Source: Byssochlamys sp. IMV 00236 (lineage: Eukaryota > Ascomycota > Eurotiomycetes > Eurotiales > Thermoascaceae). Taken from it: a DNA stretch of 27,441 bases. Both the position numbers and the translations under genes were made by a program. The stretch covers positions 1-27,441 of the forward strand of contig MSJH02000442.1 in the NCBI GenBank assembly GCA_001931875.2. Reading direction: 5' to 3'. How positions within the stretch are numbered: the first letter of the stretch is position 1; each line of letters starts with the position of its first letter. Under the pieces are notes generated by a model that saw only the letters and a program-made list of their open reading frames with translations, made no database searches and had not been told where the DNA came from. Positions 11,601 through 20,557 of the stretch are shown one piece after another.

Positions 11601-12731
11601 GTCATAACGAAATTTTCCTCCTTATTCTCTCTATCCGACAATAATCAGTTTGAATACTCTCATTGAAACAGCAGCTTTGTAGATACAATATATTTGACAG
11701 CCTCACTTGGGTGCAGGAATGAAGGGAGTATGCAAAAAGGCACTGTATACAGCTTTGCTATAGAACATATTAACTCGATGGTGTAATTATCATTTTGATT
11801 GCACTTGAAGAGCTAAATGTCAATGAATAAAAATACGGACAGTCAAAGAAAGTGAATAAATGCAGATATATACGCTTATATGCTTTTTCTTTACATAAAA
11901 ATCTCACTCATCAGATCTTATCACAAAAGGAGGATGATCAATTGCAGCAAAGCCTATTTCATTTAGTGATTTTATCATTGATGAGCATTAATAGAAGCAT
12001 TTTCAAACACGTTCATGTTCTAGAAGCTTGACATCCTAAAAAAAGTCACACCATTAATGTCACAAAGCCACTTCACCAGCGTATCTTGCTCTTCATTTCT
12101 CCCTGTGTGAAAGGGAATGCATCATTTCATATTTAAGTTTGTACTTTGTTACAGAGATCATATCATTCTTAAAATAATCATCTATTCTTTAAAGCTCATT
12201 CTCGGGTATGTTTTCAGACCAATCACAAAGTACCTTAAACTGCTCATAAAAACTCTAAAAGAATACCTCCTATGAACTTAGTGGCAATCATCCTTCATAT
12301 AAACAAGTTATTGATTCTTTATAAAGTCCAATCCTTTGTTCATCTGTAATAAGCTTAAAAAAAGGGTGTTACATCGGGAGTAAACAGTAACCAAAAGAGT
12401 CTTGGTCACACTATTAAATTAAAAATGACAACCATTGACGTAAAAAAATTTTTTTTACCAGTTTTTAGTAAGATCCCGATGACTCCGCACATGTCTTTAA
12501 AGGTAATGTCCTAGAAACCCCTCCTCTCTGCTTACAAATACCAACACATTCTCAGCGGAGTATGAGAAGCAGACGAACCTACTTCTTATAGTACCCTTGA
12601 TTCAACCACGGACACGTGGATACTGTAGGCTTCAATGTTACAAAAATCTGGGTTTACCCAAACTTTATCTTGCAATTAATTTCCGTATTTGTCCGTATTA
12701 TAAATATTCCAGGGTAAAGCCAGATCACCTT

Positions 12732-12763
<32 letters not shown>

Positions 12764-13098
12764 CATATATGGTCATATCGTCTTTTCTTCTTTTATCTTC
12801 TTGGTCTCATATATGCTCCCCATTGCCGCTTAGGATATTCTTCACTTATCAAAGAATCTCTTGTACTGTACTCCAATTTTTCAAGATCAGTGATTTCTGC
12901 TTCTCAATTTTCTTTTATCCCGTTTTAGCTGGATAAAAAAACTTTTTTTATATACTTTCCTCTTAAAGAGAGACACATTTTTTTCTTCCTTCTTCTTTAA
13001 GAAAAAAAAAAGGTCATCCATTGTTTCCCCTCTTTTTTTTATATTTGATCCACTCTATTCAATTTCAATCATTTTTCAAATTACATTCTCTACTATTT
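11601..13098. other. Spacer upstream of the transporter gene
   Basis: About 1.5 kb without a supportable gene. It may carry further, unrecognisable parts of the DIRS-like element, whose reverse transcriptase would be expected here on the minus strand; I could not identify its catalytic motif. A CA/TA microsatellite sits at 12732-12763. The last 150 bases are pyrimidine-rich and likely form the promoter and leader of the transporter gene. Confidence 0.5.
12732..12763. repeat. Compound (CA)n(TA)n microsatellite
   Basis: Alternating CA units (12732-12742) run straight into about ten TA units (12743-12763). It is a simple sequence repeat in the spacer upstream of the transporter gene; no function is suggested. 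Confidence 0.8.
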
Positions 13099-14552
13099 AT
13101 GGATGCACAAGAAATCGAAAAAAGCAGCTTCCCGTCTTCTCCAGTTGGTAGCCACATTGACAGCTTTAAAGTAAAAGAAAGAACTACGGATGAGATTGGA
13201 TGTGAAGAAGACAGTCAATCGAGCATCAATGAATTTGGACATGGTAACGGTACATTCCTTACTGGCTTTTTCAATGTGGTCTGTGTTGTTGCTGGCACCG
13301 GTACCTTGGGTTTACCACGTAAGGATCATATTCTTTATATAAAGACCCTTTATTCATTTTATTGTAGATGCACTTGCCATTGGTGGTTGGCTTGGTATTC
13401 TTATCATGATACTTGCATTCTTCATGTCTGTCTATAACGGTACTATCTTAATTCGCTGTCTGTACTATAAGCCTGGCCATCGTCTTCACGATTATAAAGA
13501 AGTCGGTTATGCTGCGTACGGATGGGTCGGTTTTGTCATTGCTACTGCACTTCACTATTTGTACTTGTTTGGATGTCCAGCTCTTTATCTGGTATTGGCT
13601 GCTAGTAATTTGCATTCACTACTTGAACATACTGTAAGTCTTGTTATTATTACTCAACAACAAAAATAACATTTCTCTTTTTTTCCAGAGTGGAGCACTT
13701 AGTCCCGCAAAATGGACAATCATCTGTGGTGCTGTCTTGTTAACACCCTGCCTTGTTACTAAAACACTAAAAGAAGTTACTTTACTCGCTGCTGTCGGTG
13801 CCATCTGTACAGCTATGGCTGTTTTCGTTGTGTTGATCCAGGCCCCTATGGACCACCATGCTCATCCCGAAAGAGTCGTGATTACTGATGCAGTCATCTG
13901 GACTGGTTTCCCTTCTGCTTTAGCTACCATTGCATTCTCATATGGTGGTATCAACACCTACCCTCATATGGAACATGCCTTGAAAAAGCCTCATCAATGG
14001 AAATGGGTTCTTTTAACTGGCATGTCCTTTTGTACTGCACTTTATCTCCTGACAGCCGTTCCCGGCTACTGGTCTTATGGACGTCAAACCGTATCCCCTG
14101 TGTACAACTCGCTTCCAGAAGGAACCGGCAAGATGATTTCAATGATTGTCATGACCATTCACGTCGTCCTTGCCATCCCCATCTTTACGACCTCATTCTC
14201 TCTCGAAATGGAAAAAGTGATCCGACTCTACGACAGAAGCTTCAACCGATGGATCGTCTGGCTCATTCGATCCACCATTCGTACTTGTACCATGGTCGTC
14301 TTGGTCATCTTGGCCGTCTATGTTCCTTTCTTTGATGATTTCATGGGTCTCATTGGTGCCTTTTCAGGATGTGGTCTTATCTTCCTTTTGCCCGTCTTAT
14401 GTTACCTCAAGTTGACCGGTGTCCGCAACAAGCCTATCTATGAATTGGCGTTCTGTGCTCTCACACTTTTGCTGGGCGTTGTTGGTTGTATCTTTGGTAC
14501 TATTGATGCGATCAAGAGTCTGGTGAGAGATTTTCATACAACTTTATCATAA
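13099..14552 (+). CDS. Amino-acid transporter, AAAP/Aa_trans family (3 exons)
   Basis: Predicted membrane symporter or exporter of amino acids, related to the fungal AVT vacuolar transporters and other AAAP carriers. Exons by eye: 13099-13318, 13368-13633, 13689-14552, giving about 449 aa. The ATG at 13099 was chosen because it opens a hydrophilic, acidic cytosolic N-terminus of about 55 residues (MDAQEIEKSS...) as is usual in the family. TM1 then carries the family glycine-rich turn (VVAGTGTLGLP). About eleven hydrophobic helices follow. SYGGINTYPHMEHALKKP lies after the presumed sixth helix and is a family-typical region. Substrate and membrane (vacuole or plasma membrane) cannot be decided from the sequence. 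Confidence 0.9.
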
Positions 14553-14633
14553 TTTCATTTCCCCTAAGAAACTTGGCTGTATACCTTTTTTTTTTTACAT
14601 GTCTCCCCTTTTAGAAATCATGTATTTCTTGTA

Positions 14634-14643
14634 AATAAATAAA
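14634..14643 (+). terminator. Overlapping polyadenylation signals after the transporter gene
   Basis: Two overlapping AATAAA hexamers (14634-14639 and 14638-14643) lie about 80 nt after the transporter stop and about 130 nt before the start of the next plus-strand gene. Position-based inference. Confidence 0.55.
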
Positions 14644-14771
14644 GTACAATTCGACACTTTTATGTTCCGCCCACTTTTGAAAAAATGGGGGGTTATCCAA
14701 TAAATGGGGGACGAGTTACTTTTTAGACCAAAAAGACACTTTCTCTTTTTTTATGATTCATAGTGTGTGCC

Positions 14772-15294
14772 ATGTCCAACCCACTTAATCTTATATTTAC
14801 TTGTGTAAAGACTACTTGCTGTTTATTCAAGTCTCCGTATATCTTACAATTCATATATAGCACGGCATAGTATCTGGCTTCACTGCACTTCAGACACTAT
14901 TATTCACTCAAACCACAGGGTTTCTCTTTAACCAAACGCTTGATACAACCAGTCTTTTATGCATACAGTTTTATGGTGCAACTTTAGCATGTTTAGCTGT
15001 CATCAGTTTGTTAAGCAGAAATATGCCCAATATGCTACCATGCAAACGCGCTACAGGTAAACATGATGTAATAGATAAACATATATTTATATATATCCTA
15101 TAGCCTGTGGATTCATTGTGTATCATGGTATCATGACACTCATTCTCATTCAAAATCGTAATGAAGTCATCATGCACAAAAACGCCAGCCTGTTACTCTC
15201 TATCTTTCATGGACTGCAGGCATTTATACTCTATGCATGGTATACAGCCACAGCAAGTCAAGTCAAGGCATTCTTAAAAGAAAACAAGAAATAA
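14772..15294 (+). CDS. Small four-helix membrane protein, unrecognised (3 exons)
   Basis: I do not recognise the family. Exons by eye: 14772-14804, 14861-15056, 15104-15294, giving 139 aa. Support for a real gene: three exons join in one frame through good GT..AG junctions of the local size class (56 and 47 nt), and a polyadenylation hexamer follows. The product has four regularly spaced hydrophobic segments at about residues 6-27, 43-62, 78-93 and 103-124, with a basic C-terminus ending KAFLKENKK. The layout suggests a small endomembrane or mitochondrial membrane protein. The first exon codes only 11 residues and is the weakest part; using an acceptor at the later TAG (14870) with an earlier donor would change only residues near 11. 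It lies tail-to-tail with dynein, 56 nt apart. Function unknown. Confidence 0.7.
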
Positions 15295-15300
15295 TACTAC

Positions 15301-15306
15301 TTTATT
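15301..15306 (-). terminator. Dynein intermediate chain polyadenylation signal (minus strand)
   Basis: TTTATT on the plus strand is AATAAA on the minus strand, 45 nt after the dynein stop and only 7 nt beyond the stop codon of the convergent small gene. Cleavage 10-30 nt further on would place the dynein mRNA end inside the small gene's coding region. Confidence 0.5.
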
Positions 15307-15329
15307 ATAAAAAAAGAAAAAAAGGTATC

Positions 15330-15335
15330 AATAAA
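15330..15335 (+). terminator. Small membrane protein gene polyadenylation signal
   Basis: AATAAA 36 nt after the stop at 15294 and 15 nt before the dynein stop codon at 15351. Usual cleavage distance would place the transcript end inside the 3' end of the dynein coding region on the opposite strand. Confidence 0.5.
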
Positions 15336-15350
15336 AAGTGTAAAGGGCAA

Positions 15351-17752
15351 TTATTTTGCTGGAGGATTTTCTTGGTTTGAGATCATTTCGGTTATATTCT
15401 TTTGCAGCAAACTCCAATCTTCAGGCTTTGGGTTTGCCACTTCGCCAACATCATAGACATAGACATGACCATCGCTTGAACCAATAGCCGTCTTTCTTCC
15501 TTCCTTGTCCCATGCAAGCTTATTCAAAGCCTTTCCTGATCCTACTTGTGTGCTAACAAATGGTTCCTCCGTATCTGCATTCAGATTCCACAAGTCAAAT
15601 TGTCCTGTACCGTCGACTGTACCAAACAAGGCAGGATGAACGGGCGACCACTTGACATCATAGATATAATCATCAGAATGTTCAAATGAATATAATGGAG
15701 TCACGGTAGATGCTTGAGTGGACGTTTTGGATATAGACTGAACAAAAGCCTGTTAGCATCAACAAAATAATGGGAATGTTTACCTTTGCTCTCCAAAGCT
15801 TGACGGTCCAATCTACAGAAGATGTCAAAAATAAGTCGGAAAAGTCGACAGGACCATGCAAAGGATGGAAATCGATGCCAGTGACCATACCATGATGACC
15901 ACGGTAAGTGTCATATTGGTTTATACCAGCCTTACTATAAAGAAATGGATCAGATATTTTTTTGTATTTTTTTTTTTTTTTTTGTTACCTGCCAGCTCTA
16001 TCATATCTGTTTGCTTGGTATATATTGCCTTCTTCCGTACCAGCCCAGAAAGCAGTGGTTTCATTATCAGGGAACCCTAAGCAAGTAGCCGAGACTTCAT
16101 CTGTTTTGTTATGAGCAGAATGAAGCAATTCCAAATAATCTTGAGGCTGAGCAAGCATATCCAATTGCCAAGAACACACAAATCCATCGGTACTGGCAGA
16201 TATTAAGTTGTGAGCATTTTGAGTTCCAACCATCTCGATCGAATATACAGGATGGGTATGTCCTCCAGCTGATAATGGAGTCTTCAAGACGGGTAAGGAT
16301 TTGGCACGCGTGTCCCAAAGGACAATTTGTCCCGAATAGGTGCCTCCGATCACATAGTTTGGATGGAATTTGCTAAACATGACACTCAACACATCTGACT
16401 ATATATAAAGTATTAGAATGATTTGTAAAACATGTATATTGGCTTATGTACCTGAGAGTGAAATACAAATTCAGGACGGTCCAATAAATGCAAGTTCCAA
16501 ACAAGAGCAATACCGTCAGGCTCATTGGGTGCAAGTGGATTCTTATTATAGGATGATACAACCAATTCAGGATACTAACCAGAATATGTCAATATGCTTA
16601 TAAAAAAAAATGCATCATCGTCTTACTTTGAGAGACCAATTGACATCTGTGACAGATCTGTTCTTGCACCATTTTTCATCCCAGAAATTACATACAAATT
16701 TGACATGTTTACCAGAATTCTCATCTCTGAGTTATGTTAATACATGAATTACAAACATTTTTGTGATATCTTACTGCTCTACATCAATGCCCAGGGTATA
16801 GTCTTTCATAAAGTCATATTTTTCATTCAATGCTCTTTCAACTAATTTGGTCGAAGTATCAACAAAGTCAATAAACTCTTGAGATTTTTGAATGACCTTG
16901 GCCTCTTCTTCAGTCAATTCTAAACAATACATGTGTCATTATCTATGTCGATCCTAAAATATATATATCAAACCTTTGATTTCTTCATGTTTTTCCTGTT
17001 CAAGTCTTTTAATTTCCTCTTCCAGTTGTGCAATCTTTTGTTTCTCTCGCTGTTCAAACTCTTCAGTTATCTGCTTACGAATCTCTTCTTCTGACACCTG
17101 TGGCGCTTCAAGTGATCCATCTGTTGTCTGGATTTCTTTACTGTACACAACACGTTCCTAAATAAATAGTGAGAATAAGCTGATACCTTTATATAGGTGC
17201 TTACAAGTGGAGGAATATCTGCAATAAGAGCCTGCGTTTCGGTGAGTTCGGCTACATAGTGAGGTGTAGTAGTAGACTGAATGGGTTGAGAAGCAGCTGA
17301 GACCATGGATAATCTTGCATCGGTTCTGTATTATATATATATATTTAGATGTTTTCTATTTTATTTCAACCATGTTTTCTTACTTACGCACTAATGGGCG
17401 TTCCAGGAGATGAATACCCAAAATTAGCTGAAGTTGGACGTGAGGAAAATTCAGAACCGGCATCCGAACCTCGATCGCTACCACTAGCAGTCGTGGCATT
17501 CGGTGTAGATGGACGTTCACCCAAAACAAGAGCAACAAGATCATCAATAGCTTTTCTATCTCGTCCAGCAGAACCCGTCGTCGTCGTCGTCTAAAATAGA
17601 ATGAGGGTTTCAGGAGATGATGAATAGGTTAAAGTTACCGAAGAGGAGTGAGTGGACTGGCTTTCCAATAGGGCTCTTCTTTCTTCTCGAGCACGTCTAA
17701 GCTCAGCCAGCTTTTGTCTCTTCTTTTCTAATTCTTCTTTTCTGCGATCCAT
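15351..17752 (-). CDS. Cytoplasmic dynein intermediate chain (10 exons)
   Basis: Scaffold subunit of the dynein motor; it joins the heavy chain to light chains and to dynactin/NudE for minus-end transport on microtubules. Exons in transcript order: 17752-17639, 17590-17388, 17325-17205, 17157-16974, 16919-16775, 16726-16627, 16574-16452, 16398-15989, 15934-15784, 15737-15351, about 645 aa, the usual length. The N-terminus is a highly charged helix ([20 protein letters not shown]) expected to bind dynactin p150 and Nud[14 protein letters not shown] lies in exon 2. An LC8-type motif KEIQT is at about residues 153-157. A second predicted coiled coil spans about 164-210, and a WD40 propeller runs from about 270 to near the C-terminus, with family words such as RPEFVFHSQ and [10 protein letters not shown]. 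All splice phases agree. Confidence 0.95.
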
Positions 17753-18108
17753 CAAGGGGCAAACAATTGAAAAAAAAAGAGAGAGAGAGAGGAGCTGTAA
17801 TAGCCTAATTGAAATGATGAAAGGCTGAACTTTAAAATAAGCGAAATGATTGGGCCAATGAACTTGAGTGCTTTCGAGTTGAATAGAGAGTAATGCATTA
17901 CAAAAAGGTGTATCTTGGATAAGCTGTGTTGATGAGCAACTGGTTAAAATCACGTATTACTTGTCTTTTTCAATGACGTACCTTAAGATGCATCCATCGT
18001 CTTGCTTTTTTAATTCTTTTTGGTGGCACAAATGGTGGGGTCAAATAAGAGACATGTCAAACAATCACTCTATTTTTTTTTCCCTTTTTCTTTAAATATA
18101 TATAAAAT
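17753..18108. promoter_or_regulatory. Shared divergent promoter region
   Basis: A 356-nt gap separates the dynein start (minus) and the start of the unrecognised membrane protein (plus). It holds two head-to-head CCAAT boxes separated by one base (17849-17859), a TGACGTA element resembling an ATF/CREB half site at 17974-17980, a GA-rich run near 17779-17791 and a T-rich plus ATATATAAAA stretch just before the plus-strand ATG. That these act in both directions is inference. Confidence 0.5.
17849..17859. promoter_or_regulatory. Inverted pair of CCAAT boxes
   Basis: ATTGG, one G, then CCAAT: one CCAAT box on each strand. It lies about 97 nt upstream of the dynein ATG and 250 nt upstream of the opposing ATG. 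CCAAT boxes bind the HAP/NF-Y complex in fungi; binding here is inferred from sequence only. Confidence 0.45.
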
Positions 18109-20085
18109 ATGGAATGGCGTGTTTATATTATGTCAATAGCAGGAGTAGCCATGATCTACCTCACAAGTTTATTACTCTATGACGTTCCCTATCCAACTCC
18201 TGTTTATATACCACACGTCGAAAAAAGCAAAAACGGTGTCTCAGATCAGGTCATCTTGACAGCCAAGAAAGATTACATTTATAATACACAACTTGTCTTT
18301 GACCAAGAACGAAGCGAGTCTTATTTTTACAGTACGAGTGCACTCAAAGTGGGCACCTTTGGTATATTTCACTACTTTTCTCTATTTCTTTATTTAACTC
18401 TTTGTTTCAAGGTCGCATCATTCAAACAAAAAAGTTGAAAGACGGCCTATCGCAACCCATAGAGACAGAGTGGAAACCATGTTTCAACCATACCATCGAT
18501 GGCACTATTGTGAATGTATCAGAAAGTCCAAACGATGGATTAATACAATTTGCAGTATTATACCGCAGGCTGGAAAAGGACGATCTTTTGCATTATGTAC
18601 GAGTTTATTATTTTCCAGACCAAGATGACGATATGCAGTATAAGGATTTGTTTATTCCTGGAACAACACTAGTAAAGGAGATATCATTAGAAGATGATTG
18701 TATACTACTGCATCGGTATGTGTATTTAATACTAAAGATATGCGTGTTCTCATTCGTATGTGTAGTGATCCAGATAATTATAGATTTCGCATCATTCCTC
18801 TTCCTCAGGATATAACTGCACCACCGCATTCAGAAGAGATGGGAGTCATATATATAGGTCAAACAACTCCAGGAGATCCTATCAGAGGTAACGAAAAGCA
18901 TGTACCTTATTTATTCTAATTGAGTATCCTATATAGCCTATCATCAACCCAGAGATACTGAAGCCCATGCTGGATTGCTTAGTAGATTATACTCACCAAA
19001 GTAAGCTCAAAGCATGTCAAGTTCATAAACTAAAAGCGTTCTTTAGCCCAGACATCATTCGTGTGCTTACCCTTGACATCTACCAAACAACACAAGACTA
19101 TTACATCAATCTGACTATTGTTGATGGAACGCCTTATACAAAGGACAGGCAGATAGGGGAATGGATAAGACAAGGAACCTTTAAAAATCGAGTAAGCATT
19201 GCTTTTGTAAACAACAGGTTGACTTACAATACGCAAAGGAAAGGTTTCCTAGATACATCAACAGTGTGCCTGAATTCTCGCATATAGATACATATCAACA
19301 TCCCATCGAAAGAATAGAAAATCCCATGCCAGTTCCTTTCATGACTCGATCAAGCCATGGAAAATCCTTGGTGACATCCATCGCAAAGCACTTTTATACA
19401 TTTGATTTTACCAATAATATAACCAATAGTGATCACTTGTATAAGCATATCAATGGTACGGTCATGTCTGAAGCCTATAATGATGCCGAGGACGATACGA
19501 TGGTGGATGATTCCGACATAGTGGGACTGAAATTAAATGAGGATGCAACCCTTTTGGCCGTTTGGACAGAAACACAGTCTGTGTATATATTTAAACGTGG
19601 AGTCAGTGATAGTGAGGATGCATCTATGGGGAAGATATCACCACATAACTTGAGAAGATCGTTGAGATGGAAACCACGAATGGTCATTCATCCTGTGGAT
19701 AGTAAATTAGGCGTAAGTTATTCTATACTTGGTTATTTTTGGCTCACACTTCTTTTAAAAAAGGTTGGATCCGTTTTATTTTGGAAAAACAAGACAGGCA
19801 ATAATTATATATGCAAGTATACTTTTAGCATTGATAACGTGGTTTTAATTTATTTTTGGTTTTTAGCTGTCGGCATGAAAAGTACCGAGGTCAACACGTA
19901 TTTCATTGATGAATATGGGGAAGTCAAGGAGTGGAGTTTTACAAACTTTGTAAAGGATAGATATGGTCTTGTGTGTTGTAAGTTGTATATATATTCTTCA
20001 TATAGTCATTTTTATTCTAAAGGTTTAATTAGTAATGTTGGCTGTTGTCGCATTATTTGCAGCAAACGAACATCAAACACATTAA
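18109..20085 (+). CDS. Unrecognised membrane-anchored protein with propeller-like repeats (about 9 exons)
   Basis: I do not recognise the family. Exons by eye: 18109-18361, 18412-18715, 18766-18887, 18937-19000, 19047-19191, 19239-19712, 19764-19812 (or 19816), 19867 (or 19883)-19977, 20063-20085; about 514 aa. The N-terminus has a single hydrophobic helix (residues 6-24, VYIMSIAGVAMIYLTSLLL), either a signal anchor or a signal peptide; the rest is soluble. Beta-rich stretches such as LNEDATLLAVWTETQSVYIF and NTYFIDEYGEVKEWSF resemble WD40-type blades, but no full repeat set is clear. Several N-x-S/T sites (for example NHT, NVS, NLT) fit a lumenal or extracellular domain. The frame through exon 6 needs the AAG acceptor at 19238. 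The exon 7/8 junction and the last short exon are uncertain, so the C-terminus may be wrong. Head-to-head with dynein. Confidence 0.65.
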
Positions 20086-20557
20086 TTAGAAAACTAGTAA
20101 TAAAAAAAGACGACATATACTGACGTTAAGGAGTTCACTGCCGTTATAGATAGCACATTAAATTCACGGTATTAGTCTTTTGGAAGGAGCTTTTATTGTC
20201 ATGTTTTGATTTGTAAACAAAGATATATACTATATATTTAATACACTGTTCACATCGCAACTTGTTCTCTGCGTGTTTGCCAAGCACAATATGCTGAGCC
20301 AACTGGTAAAGGTACATGGCAAAGTAGTTGATAGTAAGTGCAGTAACAGTGTTGTTCATGTATTAATGCAAGATCAAGCGTTAGTGAACTGATCCTAGTG
20401 CAATGTTTTTAAGAAAGTGCCTAGTTTTGAAAGTGTTTATTTTTACACTCATCTGATAAAGAAAAACTTGGCTTCTGAGTTTAATTTTCATTTAATTTCA
20501 TCATTACAATTTGCCTTGTTTTTTTTTTTTTTTGCTTCTTTTTTCTTTCTTGTCAAG
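20086..20557. other. Spacer and WASP promoter region
   Basis: About 470 nt between genes. An AATAAA at 20099-20104 can serve the upstream gene. A T-run (about 20519-20533) followed by a T/C-rich stretch ends 25 nt before the WASP ATG, the same pyrimidine-rich leader pattern seen before the PHD and transporter genes. No other feature seen. Confidence 0.5.

Noticed and set aside
13951..14335. Open frames on both strands inside the transporter exon
   Set aside because: Shadows of the long hydrophobic coding exon; the sense frame alone has the family motifs.
19192..19217. Intron of 26 nt ending at the first CAG after the donor
   Set aside because: Too short for a spliceosomal intron; the AAG at 19238 gives a 47-nt intron with a branch-like TTGACTTAC and keeps the frame.
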